DNA of 22,609 bases from the IMG/VR virus record IMGVR_UViG_3300046009_007677, positions 1 to 22,609 of that record. One strand, 5' to 3'. Below, piece by piece: positions 15,072 through 22,609 of the stretch (position 1 is its first letter; each line of letters starts with the position of its first letter). Both the position numbers and the translations under genes were made by a program. Source of the stretch: a virus. The notes beneath the pieces were generated by a model. That model was not told where the DNA came from and searched no databases. It worked only from the letters and a program-made list of their open reading frames with translations.

Positions 15072-15099
15072 TTGTCAACTAAATTCATTATAATATAAT
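15072..15099 (+). promoter_or_regulatory. Putative A/T promoter element abutting the 15100 start
   Basis: TTCATTATAATATAAT runs directly into the ATG. TTGTCA (15072-15077) could be a -35 with a 16-base spacer to TATAAT at 15094-15099, but that would place the transcription start inside the gene; the copy at 15089-15094 would give a start close to the ATG. Either a leaderless message or a non-sigma70 element is implied. Confidence 0.35.
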
Positions 15100-15747
15100 A
15101 TGAAAATAAGTTACGCAGTTACGGTATGCAATGAGGTCGAAGAAATTAAACGGCTCATTGCATTCCTGCTAAAACATAAACGAGAACAAGATCAGATTTT
15201 AGTCTTAATGGATTTACAAAAATCAGATTTCTTTGATAAGATTCCTGAAAAGGAACAAGTGCATGAGTTTATCATGCAACATCATGTACAAGCTCATTTA
15301 CAGGTTGCATTTAGATCATTAAACAATGATTTTGCTACATTTAAGAACAATATAGCTTCATATTGTACTGGAGATTATATTTTTCAAATAGATGCTGACG
15401 AATTGCCGCATGCAAAGTTAATTGAAATACTGCCAGCATTATTAGAAGAAAATTGCGATTGTGATGTATTTTTAGTGCCACGTGTTAACACAGTAGAAGG
15501 CATGGATCAGGATCATATGCAACAATGGGGCTGGGCAGTCAATGAAAAAGGATGGATTAATTGGCCAGACAATCAATGGCGAATTTGGAAAAATAAGCCT
15601 GAGATAAAATGGATAAACAAAGTGCATGAACGATTAGATGGTTTTAAATCATACACAGTTTTGCCAGAAATGGAAGAATTTGCATTATACCACCCAAAGA
15701 CAATTGAACGACAAATCAAACAAAATAATTATTACGATACATTATGA
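15100..15747 (+). CDS. GT2-type (GT-A fold) glycosyltransferase (215 aa)
   Basis: The product resembles short GT2 glycosyltransferases. The N-terminus is YAVTVCNEVEEIKRLI, the nucleotide-binding strand and loop of the family, and the metal-binding DxD is in QIDADELP (D98, D100). A later segment, NQWRIWKNKPEIKWINKVHE, matches the acceptor-side region of GT2 enzymes related to LPS core glucosyltransferases. It is compact, with no membrane segment, so it would act in the cytoplasm. The stop overlaps the next start (ATGA), and from here to the window end the genes form a nearly continuous overlapping run. Confidence 0.87.
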   Translation: MKISYAVTVCNEVEEIKRLIAFLLKHKREQDQILVLMDLQKSDFFDKIPEKEQVHEFIMQHHVQAHLQVAFRSLNNDFATFKNNIASYCTGDYIFQIDADELPHAKLIEILPALLEENCDCDVFLVPRVNTVEGMDQDHMQQWGWAVNEKGWINWPDNQWRIWKNKPEIKWINKVHERLDGFKSYTVLPEMEEFALYHPKTIERQIKQNNYYDTL

Positions 15748-16733
15748 AACGTACAATTACATATATTTTTCCAAATTGGTTACATCCAAACAATATTGGT
15801 GATACATTTGTTTCTACATTTATACCTAGGCTATTAAAGAAAATACATACTGATTGTATATTAGAAGTTGTTTGTACCGGAAAATTATACGATATTTTAG
15901 TTTTAGATGAATCAATTGATATATGTAGAAACCCAAACCAAGATGAATTACATTTAGATTTTGTTAATATTGCAATTAATACAAATCAGATAAATAACGA
16001 CTTGAAAATTGTGTATCCAGCATGGCATACAAATTTATTTTCTTTTTGGAAATTACATCATGATTTTTTAACTAATCATTCTAGTGCTAATATCATAACC
16101 GTTAACTTTTTGCTACAATTAGGATTACAAGATTTATTATTTGATGATAGTTTTAATTTTTATCCATATACAAATATACCAAAAATTAAAAATAATAATT
16201 CAATATTAAATTTAGGAATTGTAATATCCACAAAGTTAGCTGGCAAGTCAACACCACATCCTGGTTGTAATGGACTTGGATATCGGTATAAATTAGAATA
16301 TTGGAAACGGTTCGTTGAAGTTATAAAAGAATATTCAGATAAAATAAGAATTCATGAGTTTTCCGAACAGTTTTTAAATATCGGAGATATACATATGGGC
16401 TATACTAATTCATATAAAGAATTAATTACGCAGATAGATTTAATGGATATAGGCGTCTTGTCAGATGGCGGATTACATCACGTTTTTAATTGTAGAAATA
16501 TACCATTAGTATTATTTCAACCTAATATCTTAAGTAAAGTTGAATTTGTAAAATTAAGTAATAGTTATTATCCAGAACATTTACATTTAGATTGTAGGAA
16601 ATCCTGCAGATCATATTATTCAGAAGTATTTAATGTACAAGACTTATCAACATCATGTAACAATGAATGTGAAACTCTAGATCCAGAAGAATTAGCAAAA
16701 TATACAATAAAAATTATAGAACAAAACTTATGA
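15744..16733 (+). CDS. GT9-like (heptosyltransferase-type) glycosyltransferase
   Basis: The 329 aa protein resembles GT9 enzymes, which transfer heptose or related sugars. The N-terminal NIGDTFVSTFIPRLLKK (17-33) matches the family's GD-x-x-x-(S/T)TP start. The donor-site block MDIGVLSDGGLHHVFNC (234-250) and IPLVLF correspond to the disallowed-then-SDxGxxH pattern of GT9, and a C-terminal cysteine set (C284, C288, C305, C309) occurs where many GT9 proteins have one. It is more divergent than its neighbours, and the gene is conspicuously AT-rich. It overlaps both flanking genes by four bases. No phage GT9 substrate can be read from the sequence. Confidence 0.68.
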   Translation: MKRTITYIFPNWLHPNNIGDTFVSTFIPRLLKKIHTDCILEVVCTGKLYDILVLDESIDICRNPNQDELHLDFVNIAINTNQINNDLKIVYPAWHTNLFSFWKLHHDFLTNHSSANIITVNFLLQLGLQDLLFDDSFNFYPYTNIPKIKNNNSILNLGIVISTKLAGKSTPHPGCNGLGYRYKLEYWKRFVEVIKEYSDKIRIHEFSEQFLNIGDIHMGYTNSYKELITQIDLMDIGVLSDGGLHHVFNCRNIPLVLFQPNILSKVEFVKLSNSYYPEHLHLDCRKSCRSYYSEVFNVQDLSTSCNNECETLDPEELAKYTIKIIEQNL

Positions 16734-17218
16734 AAACAATCAAACACAATGGAAATAACTATCCAGAATTTCAATCCTATGGCAATGCTGCACAGTTTGC
16801 AATACCATTTGCAAAACACGTCTGCACTGGAACCGGCGTAGATATAGGATGTAATCGAGAAGAATGGAAGTTCCCTGGTGCGTATGCGGTCGATCCAGAA
16901 ATTAATGATTATGATGCATTAAACTTCCCATATGATAATCTAGATTACATTTTTAGTTCACACTGTTTAGAACATATATCTAACTGGGTTGATGTATTAG
17001 ACTATTGGACATCTAAATTAAAATCTGGAGGAACATTATTTTTATATTTGCCTGATTATTCACAAACATATTGGAGGCCATGGCATAATAGAAAACATGT
17101 TAATATATTCACGTCGACGATATTAGCAGATTATATGAATGACACTGGATATATTAATATATTCAATTCCGGCGTTGATTTAAACAATGCATTTATGGTA
17201 ACAGGTGAAAAAATATGA
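16730..17218 (+). CDS. Class I SAM-dependent methyltransferase (methyltransferase type 11-like)
   Basis: The 162 aa product has the SAM-binding loop GTGVDIGCN (34-42), an acidic end of strand two (VDPE, 54-57), a motif resembling IFSSHCLEHI (74-83), and KSGGTLFLYLP (98-108) at strand five. These match the Methyltransf_11 family found in sugar and LPS gene clusters. At 162 aa it is a minimal catalytic domain. It likely methylates a sugar or glycan of the cluster; the site cannot be predicted. It overlaps both flanking genes by four bases. Confidence 0.85.
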   Translation: MKTIKHNGNNYPEFQSYGNAAQFAIPFAKHVCTGTGVDIGCNREEWKFPGAYAVDPEINDYDALNFPYDNLDYIFSSHCLEHISNWVDVLDYWTSKLKSGGTLFLYLPDYSQTYWRPWHNRKHVNIFTSTILADYMNDTGYINIFNSGVDLNNAFMVTGEKI

Positions 17219-17886
17219 AAATTGCAGTTTGTAGTATTTTTGATGATGTTTATAAACAATTAGGTAATATTACTATATTAAATAATTGTAAAAAATATTG
17301 TGATAAACATGGATATGACTTAATAGTTAGAACAGCAGATTTTACAATGCCTAAATCACATATGGGTTATGAAAAAATTGATTTAATATTATCTGTACTT
17401 AAAACTAATCAACATGATTTAATATTTTGGCGCGGCGTAGATACGATGATAACTAATTTTACAATAAAATTAAATGAGATCGTAGAATTAGATAATTTTT
17501 TTACTGTTGCAGCAGATGTCCATGGAATTAATGCAGATTCATTTTTAATAAAAAATTGTCAACAATCAATTGAGTTTTTTGAAGAAATATTACGAGATAG
17601 ATTCAATTATATTGACGAACAACATGCATTTAAAATGTTGCAACACAAATACGGCATTAAAGTTATACCACAAAAATATATTAATTCATATGATTATAGT
17701 TTATACTGTTCAACCGAGCCATTTAATCATAACGGATATCAGCCAGAATGTGAAGCTTGTCTAGACGAATTTGGTCAAAACGGTCAATGGTCTACTGGAG
17801 ATTTTATGATACATTGGCCAGGAATTACATTAGATAAGCGTATACAATTAGCAAATGAATATCTAGATAAAGTAGTATATGAATAA
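17215..17886 (+). CDS. GT34-like galactosyltransferase-family protein
   Basis: The 223 aa protein resembles small GT34-type glycosyltransferases. KIAVCSIFDD starts the nucleotide-binding fold, YEKIDLILSVLKTNQHDLIFW leads to GVDTMITN (74-81, quoted in parts), and HWPG (200-203) is the conserved C-terminal histidine element. The usual DxD metal motif after the tryptophan is reduced to GVDT, with only one aspartate, so the activity or metal use may be altered. GINADSFLIKN (104-114) fits the acceptor loop. It overlaps the methyltransferase gene by four bases and the SDR gene by eight. Confidence 0.62.
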   Translation: MKIAVCSIFDDVYKQLGNITILNNCKKYCDKHGYDLIVRTADFTMPKSHMGYEKIDLILSVLKTNQHDLIFWRGVDTMITNFTIKLNEIVELDNFFTVAADVHGINADSFLIKNCQQSIEFFEEILRDRFNYIDEQHAFKMLQHKYGIKVIPQKYINSYDYSLYCSTEPFNHNGYQPECEACLDEFGQNGQWSTGDFMIHWPGITLDKRIQLANEYLDKVVYE

Positions 17887-18715
17887 AATAGCACTCACCG
17901 GACATTCTGGGTTCATTGGCAAAAATTTAGTTGATCGATTTAATATATTAGGATTTAATATATTTTATATTAATCGAGACTTATCAAATATAGATGAACT
18001 AAACGAGTTCCAACCTACATATATTTTACATTTCGGGGCAGAAATATATGATGATACTAAAATGATTGATGCTAATATAATTGCAACATATAAATTATTA
18101 GAAGCTACAAAACATATTGATTATAAAATGTTTATAAATTGCGGGTCATCATCAGAATACGGCAGAAAAAATAAAGCAATGTCAGAACATGATATATTAG
18201 AGCCACAAACAATGTATGAAGCAACAAAGGGATCAGCAACATTATTATGTAGGTCATTTGCATTTATACATCATAAACCAATTATAACAATACGACCTTT
18301 TTCCGTTTACGGGCGGTATGAAAAGTCACATAGATTTATTCCAACATTATTTAATAAATTTGATACACATGGCACAATAGATATATACCCAGGAGTACAT
18401 GATTTTATACATATTGATGATTTTGTTGACGGTGTAATGTCAATATGTTTTTCGGAAAATATAGAACCAGGAGAAGTTATAAATTTAGGATCAGGAATAC
18501 AGTATACTAATTTGGAAGTTTATGAAAATTTATCTATAATATATAAGTATGAACTAAATATTAAACTGCATAACAATTTAATACGAAATTTTGATTCGAA
18601 TAATTGGATAGCAGATATAACAAAAGCAACACAGAAATTTAATTTTCAACCTAAATATAATTTATTTACAGGCCTTAAACAATGTTATGAAGAACGAACG
18701 AACACAAATAATTGA
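17879..18715 (+). CDS. SDR-family nucleotide-sugar epimerase/dehydratase
   Basis: The 278 aa protein is an extended short-chain dehydrogenase/reductase acting on NDP-sugars. It has the NAD(P)-binding loop GHSGFIG (8-14), the catalytic region SSSEYG (90-95) and the YxxxK pair Y113/K117 (MYEATKG), followed by IRPFSVYGRYE (138-148), typical of sugar epimerases, dehydratases and deoxysugar synthases. It is shorter than most UDP-glucose 4-epimerases (about 330 aa). The neighbouring split transketolase suggests it helps build an unusual sugar. Its 3' end overlaps the transketolase N-half gene by 29 bases. Confidence 0.9.
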   Translation: MNKIALTGHSGFIGKNLVDRFNILGFNIFYINRDLSNIDELNEFQPTYILHFGAEIYDDTKMIDANIIATYKLLEATKHIDYKMFINCGSSSEYGRKNKAMSEHDILEPQTMYEATKGSATLLCRSFAFIHHKPIITIRPFSVYGRYEKSHRFIPTLFNKFDTHGTIDIYPGVHDFIHIDDFVDGVMSICFSENIEPGEVINLGSGIQYTNLEVYENLSIIYKYELNIKLHNNLIRNFDSNNWIADITKATQKFNFQPKYNLFTGLKQCYEERTNTNN

Positions 18716-19307
18716 AAAACTAAATTCTAGAATTTTAGAAATTAGTAAAAAACATAATTTATCTCATCTAGGAAGTTGTTTTACATCATTGCCTATTATT
18801 TTTGATATATTTCAATCAAAATCCGAATCTGACAAATTTGTATTATCAAATGGCCATGCTGGATTAGCTTTATATGTTGTATTAGAATATTTTAAAAATG
18901 CTGACGCCGAACATTTATTAGAGACATATGGAATTCATCCAGAACGAGATTTAGAAAATTTTATTGATGTATCTACTGGTAGTTTAGGATTAGGAATAAC
19001 TATAGCAACAGGTTTGGCTATCGGAAATCCTAAAATAAATGTTTATTGTTTAATATCGGATGGCGAAACGGCAGAAGGCAGTATTTGGGAATCTTTAAGA
19101 TTTATTGATGAAAATAATATTTCAAATATTTTTATACATGCAAATATCAACGGATGGGCGGCATATAAATCAATTAATACTGCTAAATTAGCTAAACAGT
19201 TAACTGCATTTTTACCTAGTATCAATATTCATTTTACTAATAATAACGATGTAGTATCGTTTAATACGCCATTAGAAGCACATTACATCAACGCAAATTT
19301 AATTTAA
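18687..19307 (+). CDS. Transketolase-like, N-terminal (thiamine-diphosphate PP) half
   Basis: The 206 aa protein corresponds to the diphosphate-binding domain of transketolase. It has SHLGS (26-30), SNGHA (54-58), GSLGLG (98-103), and SDGETAEGSIWE (124-135), which with N153 or N155 forms the thiamine-diphosphate/metal motif. Transketolases move two-carbon units between sugars. This half alone lacks the pyrimidine-binding domain, which is encoded by the gene at 20013, so a two-protein enzyme is inferred. It is shorter than typical free-standing N halves (about 270 aa). The start overlaps the SDR gene by 29 bases; no nearer ATG exists. Confidence 0.85.
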   Translation: MKNERTQIIEKLNSRILEISKKHNLSHLGSCFTSLPIIFDIFQSKSESDKFVLSNGHAGLALYVVLEYFKNADAEHLLETYGIHPERDLENFIDVSTGSLGLGITIATGLAIGNPKINVYCLISDGETAEGSIWESLRFIDENNISNIFIHANINGWAAYKSINTAKLAKQLTAFLPSINIHFTNNNDVVSFNTPLEAHYINANLI

Positions 19308-19315
19308 AGAAAAAT

Positions 19316-20011
19316 ATGGAAACAAGAACAATTAAGTTAATTGATGGGTCATTATATACCATCAATTTAACTACTCCAGAATTAATTAACCATTTTAATG
19401 ACGGAAGAAATTTTACCGATATAATTTTACAACAATTTAATGAATTATCGTGGTATAGTAAATACTTAACCGATCATGATAAAATTATTTTAGATTTAGG
19501 AAGTAATGTAGGTCTATTTGCGATACATGCAAGTTCATGGGCAGATTTAATTATAGCAGTAGAGCCAACTCCAAATCACATGGAACTCAATAAACAATTA
19601 ACATCTGACTTTGATAATATCACAAGAGTTCAAGCAGCAATTTCTGATACACCCGGAGAAATGCCATTTTATACATCTTCTGGTAATACTACAATGAATT
19701 CATTAATAGATAGAGGAGAACATAAATTTATGGTTGAAACTCTAACGGTATTAGATGTTATGGACAAGTTTAATTTAGACCATGTAGATTTTATTAAAAT
19801 GGATATCGAAGGATCCGAAGTAATTGCGTTAAATGATAATATTATCAACCAAATAAGCAAACGCGTTTCAAAGATTTTAATTGAATTCCATGAAGTTGAT
19901 GGTATAGGGTATTCTGAACACCGAAAAACATATGAAGACATTTTTATAAAATATGGGTATGAAACTACATATTTTGGGCCAGATGGATTATTTTGTACAA
20001 AAGAATTTTAA
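19316..20011 (+). CDS. FkbM-family methyltransferase
   Basis: The 231 aa product matches the FkbM family of SAM-dependent O-methyltransferases, often found in glycan and secondary-metabolite clusters. It shows ILDLGSNVGLFAIHAS (the SAM loop), AVEPTPNHMELNKQL (the second strand and helix), and VDFIKMDIEGSEVIAL, the family's hallmark block. It begins 8 bases after the transketolase N-half and ends one base before the start of the C-half, so it splits the two transketolase genes. It probably methylates a hydroxyl of the sugar made or attached by the cluster. Confidence 0.93.
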   Translation: METRTIKLIDGSLYTINLTTPELINHFNDGRNFTDIILQQFNELSWYSKYLTDHDKIILDLGSNVGLFAIHASSWADLIIAVEPTPNHMELNKQLTSDFDNITRVQAAISDTPGEMPFYTSSGNTTMNSLIDRGEHKFMVETLTVLDVMDKFNLDHVDFIKMDIEGSEVIALNDNIINQISKRVSKILIEFHEVDGIGYSEHRKTYEDIFIKYGYETTYFGPDGLFCTKEF

Positions 20012-20012
20012 T

Positions 20013-20489
20013 ATGAGACGAGCTTTTGCAAATTGGTTAGACCAAAAAATAGAAACGAATCCTAATATTATATTAATTACCGCAGATCTAGGTTACGGAT
20101 TATTTGATAAATTAAAAGAAAAATACCCAAATAATTTTATAAATTGTGGCGCCTCGGAACAATTAATGATTGGCTTAGCAGTTGGATTATCATATAGCGG
20201 AAAAATTCCATTTTGTTATAGTATAACGCCATTTTTATTATATCGACCATTTGAGTTAATACGTAACTATGTTAATAAAGAACAGTTAAATATCAAATTA
20301 ATTGGTTCCGGTAGAGATAGGGATTATGCACATGACGGATTTAGTCATTGGGCTGAGGATGATAAGGATATCATATTAAATTCATTTAAAAATATAAATG
20401 CATATTGGCCCGAGTCAGACGAAATTATTCAAACATTAGATTTGATATATGATACGACTAGTCCATGCTATGTAAATTTAAAACGATGA
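20013..20489 (+). CDS. Transketolase-like, central pyrimidine-binding (Pyr) half
   Basis: The 158 aa protein is the pyrimidine-binding domain of transketolase. ADLGYGLFDKL (24-34) is the domain start, GASEQLMIGLAVGLS (46-60) contains the catalytic glutamate E49 that activates thiamine diphosphate, and HDGFSHWAEDD (107-117) is the conserved donor/acceptor loop. The third transketolase domain, usual in about 310 aa free-standing C halves, is missing; the protein stops right after the Pyr domain. It probably pairs with the 18687 product. ATG 20013 is preferred over a start at 19953 inside the FkbM gene. Its stop overlaps the GT25 start (ATGA). Confidence 0.87.
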   Translation: MRRAFANWLDQKIETNPNIILITADLGYGLFDKLKEKYPNNFINCGASEQLMIGLAVGLSYSGKIPFCYSITPFLLYRPFELIRNYVNKEQLNIKLIGSGRDRDYAHDGFSHWAEDDKDIILNSFKNINAYWPESDEIIQTLDLIYDTTSPCYVNLKR

Positions 20490-21070
20490 GCGATATAACA
20501 GCATATATAATTAATTTACTACATCGACGAGATCGATATGATCATATGATTGAGGAAATGAAAAAATTATCAATTCCATATCAGTTCATTCCCGGAATTA
20601 TTGATGATACTAAAACATGTTTTCAATCACAACGAGAATGTGTACGATTAGCAAAAGAAAATAAATTGCCATACATTTTAATACTAGAAGATGATGCTGT
20701 TTTTACGGATCAAGTAGTTGAGATACTAGAGAACTCATTCAAAGAATTACAGTCATATGAGTGGGATATGTTTTTCTTAGGAGCAAACTTACAAAAACCA
20801 GCAATCCGAGTATCTGATACATTATTAAAACTATCAGGGGCATATGCTGCACATGCATATATGGTTCATGAACGATTTTATGATACTATATTAAATTTAC
20901 CACATATCTGTGAAATGGATGTGCATTATCACAATTTAATGTCAAAACATAACATATACATGTGCGACCCGATGATTGCGTATCAATTACCATCCCATTC
21001 TGATTTACAAGATGGATTCCGTGATTATAATGGATCTATTACTGAAAATTATTTAAAATTTAAACCATGA
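20486..21070 (+). CDS. GT25-family glycosyltransferase (LPS-type)
   Basis: The 194 aa product matches glycosyltransferase family 25, enzymes mainly known from LPS outer-core galactosyl and glucosyl transfer. It has YIINLLHRRDRY (7-18), the family's N-terminal signature, and ILEDDAVF (66-73), the acidic metal/donor motif, followed by WDMFFLGA. An in-frame ATG at 20465 would add seven residues, but the ATG at 20486 overlaps the transketolase stop in the ATGA pattern used across the cluster and starts the family motif at a normal distance. It overlaps the next gene by four bases. Confidence 0.88.
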   Translation: MSDITAYIINLLHRRDRYDHMIEEMKKLSIPYQFIPGIIDDTKTCFQSQRECVRLAKENKLPYILILEDDAVFTDQVVEILENSFKELQSYEWDMFFLGANLQKPAIRVSDTLLKLSGAYAAHAYMVHERFYDTILNLPHICEMDVHYHNLMSKHNIYMCDPMIAYQLPSHSDLQDGFRDYNGSITENYLKFKP

Positions 21071-21927
21071 AAATACTTTTAGCTTGTATTAATACCAATG
21101 GACTTGGAGGTAGTGAACTGTATCATTACGAGTTAGCACGCGAATTAGATCTAGCCGGACATGATGTAACATTATTCACATTGCGACAAATAGATTGGAC
21201 AAACGAAGTCCGATTAAAATTACAACATGTAAGACAATTAGATACTACAAATTTGGATATTACAGAAAAATATGATATAATAGTAGCAAGTCAACCACAA
21301 GTTAATATATTCATGTTAGAGCATTTTAAGGACACTCCAATTGTTAGTATAATACATTCTGAAATTAGATCTGAAGACCCAGTGCTAGATCCTCGTATAT
21401 CACATTACATTGCAATACGACAACCAATTGTGGATATGTTGATCGATGAATATAAAATTTCTGCAGATAAAATATCACTAATTTATAATCCAATTGATAC
21501 ATCTAGATTTAATTCAGCTGAAACTGCTAAGTTAGAACGCCATTCTGGAATCTTTGTTGGGGAAGTAATGGATCCTATTAGATTTAAAGCCGTGCAACAT
21601 TTAGTTGCACAATGCATTGAAAATGATTGGGACTTATACCTCATGAGCGATAGTTGCTATGATTTTAAGCATCCTAACATTAAATATGTAGATAAACGAT
21701 GGGATACAGAAAATCTAGTTCAAATGATGCATTTTACTGCTGGTATATTATTAGGTCGAACTACATTAGAAGGCTGGTGTTGCGATGTTCCAGGATATAT
21801 GTATATTATTGATATTCATGGAAATATTCTAGACATCGAAACAAACGCTCCTGACAATATTAAAACTTTATGTGATAGCAAACACGTTGCGCAACAACAT
21901 ATTAACTTATATCAAACAATTATATGA
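21067..21927 (+). CDS. GT4-like glycosyltransferase (286 aa)
   Basis: The protein begins with KILLACINTNGLGGSELYHY (2-21), the glycine-rich acceptor-domain loop of GT4 enzymes, followed by ELDLAGHDVTLFT and an interdomain ISLIYNPIDTSRF (136-148) typical of the family. GIFVGEVMDPIRFKAV (161-176) opens the donor domain. The donor-site region RTTLEGWCCDVPGYMY (231-246) retains E235 near the expected position. At 286 aa it is short for GT4, with the C-terminal helices reduced. It overlaps both flanking genes by four bases. Confidence 0.85.
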   Translation: MKILLACINTNGLGGSELYHYELARELDLAGHDVTLFTLRQIDWTNEVRLKLQHVRQLDTTNLDITEKYDIIVASQPQVNIFMLEHFKDTPIVSIIHSEIRSEDPVLDPRISHYIAIRQPIVDMLIDEYKISADKISLIYNPIDTSRFNSAETAKLERHSGIFVGEVMDPIRFKAVQHLVAQCIENDWDLYLMSDSCYDFKHPNIKYVDKRWDTENLVQMMHFTAGILLGRTTLEGWCCDVPGYMYIIDIHGNILDIETNAPDNIKTLCDSKHVAQQHINLYQTII

Positions 21928-22609
21928 ATATATCGCTACTAGTAGGACTAAAAAATAATTTGGACTACAACAAACATTTTTATCAAACAACTAGAGAATT
22001 ATACCCAGAAGTAGAACTATGTTTTGTAAGTTATGGATCAACGGATAGAACTCACGAATGGTTAGAATCATTGGTGGATGACAACTTAAAGTACTTTTAT
22101 TCTGAAGAAAATAAAACATTCTCTGATACATTTAATAAAGCAGCAGAATTAGCAACAAAGGATTATGTAGCATATCTTCATAATGATATTGTGTTAGCGC
22201 CTAGATTTTTAGAAAATTTAGAAAAACATGTAGGACCAAATAATGTGGTGTCATATACCACAATTGAACCGCCTATATTCGCAGGACATGAACGTCCTGG
22301 TAAATTGATATATGATTTAGGAACGGAGCTAGAGACATTTGATAAAGGGGCTTTATACGAATATGTAGAAACACAATGTGTTACCTATGCCGATAAAACT
22401 GAGCAAGGAATTACATTTTTTATGTGTATGCCAAGAACTCGATTATTAGAGATTGGCGGAATGGATAATTTATTCAATCCTATGTTTTGTGAAGATGATG
22501 ATTTAATTCGCCGTTGGAACATGTTAGGAATGAATTGCTTTACTGCACTAGATGCAATTTGTTATCATTTTGTAAGCAAAACATCTAGATTTTCTGATGA
22601 GTATCAACT
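21924..22609 (+). CDS. GT2-family glycosyltransferase, 3' truncated by window end
   Basis: My own translation from ATG 21924 (overlapping the previous stop as ATGA) stays open to the window end, giving at least 228 residues. It has the GT2 layout: LCFVSYGSTDRTHEWLE (32-48) in the nucleotide-binding half, YLHNDIVLAP (84-93) at the metal-binding position with HND in place of DxD, and GGMDNLFNPMFCEDDDLIRRW (178-198, quoted in parts as GGMDNLF and CEDDDLIRRW), the acceptor/catalytic ED block. The end of the gene, and any extra domain, is outside the window. It continues the overlapping glycan gene run. Confidence 0.88.
   Translation, partial: MNISLLVGLKNNLDYNKHFYQTTRELYPEVELCFVSYGSTDRTHEWLESLVDDNLKYFYSEENKTFSDTFNKAAELATKDYVAYLHNDIVLAPRFLENLEKHVGPNNVVSYTTIEPPIFAGHERPGKLIYDLGTELETFDKGALYEYVETQCVTYADKTEQGITFFMCMPRTRLLEIGGMDNLFNPMFCEDDDLIRRWNMLGMNCFTALDAICYHFVSKTSRFSDEYQ

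Noticed and set aside
1-22609. CRISPR arrays, tRNA genes, insertion sequences and prophage attachment sites
   Set aside because: I looked for regular repeats, cloverleaf-like segments, transposase motifs and integrase genes and saw none.

Overview
The window looks like part of the genome of a large, AT-rich, T4-like tailed phage. The evidence is a compact replication block with T4-type genes: the family B polymerase (gp43) C-terminus, the sliding clamp (gp45), and the two clamp-loader subunits (gp44, gp62), interleaved with dUTPase and tightly packed small hypothetical genes. Most junctions are ATGA overlaps or gaps of a few bases. Few starts have a clear Shine-Dalgarno sequence; many follow A/T runs instead. 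This would suit an aquatic host that relies little on Shine-Dalgarno pairing (Bacteroidetes-like is my guess, an inference only). I see no tRNA, rRNA, CRISPR array, insertion sequence or attachment site.

Layout. (1) 1-7758, replication block: polymerase, a hypothetical, then three inserted genes (a QueD/6-PTPS-like T-fold protein, a GT-B glycosyltransferase, and a TGT-like DNA transglycosylase resembling DpdA), followed by clamp, dUTPase, clamp loader and small genes including a DUF3310-like one. (2) 7787-9533, membrane/envelope genes: a two-helix membrane protein, an SPFH/band-7 protein, a strong hairpin terminator (8928-8960), and a membrane-anchored transglutaminase-like protein. (3) 9535-10698, the only minus-strand gene, unrecognised, with an N-terminal peptide of a kind I associate with phage virion proteins. 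(4) 10752-12346, a PD-(D/E)XK nuclease with a Cas4/AddB-like four-cysteine pattern, a small hypothetical, and a SLOG-like Rossmann protein. (5) 12378 to the window end, a run of 13 carbohydrate genes: four GT-B enzymes (three GT4, one GT9-like), two GT2, one GT34-like and one GT25 glycosyltransferase, an SDR sugar epimerase/dehydratase, two methyltransferases (one FkbM), and a transketolase split into two very short proteins around the FkbM gene. The last GT2 gene runs off the window.

How it may work together. The replication block supplies the replisome core. The embedded T-fold/glycosyltransferase/DpdA trio suggests that genomic guanines are replaced by a 7-deazaguanine, possibly further decorated. 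The long sugar cluster could make a modified, perhaps branched or methylated sugar and build a glycan on virion proteins, on the host surface, or (more speculatively) on the modified DNA base. The middle of this cluster (about 15.75-20.4 kb) is more AT-rich than either side, which suggests separate acquisition. A recurring A/T element (TTCATTATATTA-like) lies in nearly every gap that starts a new gene run and is a candidate phage promoter or start-site signal.
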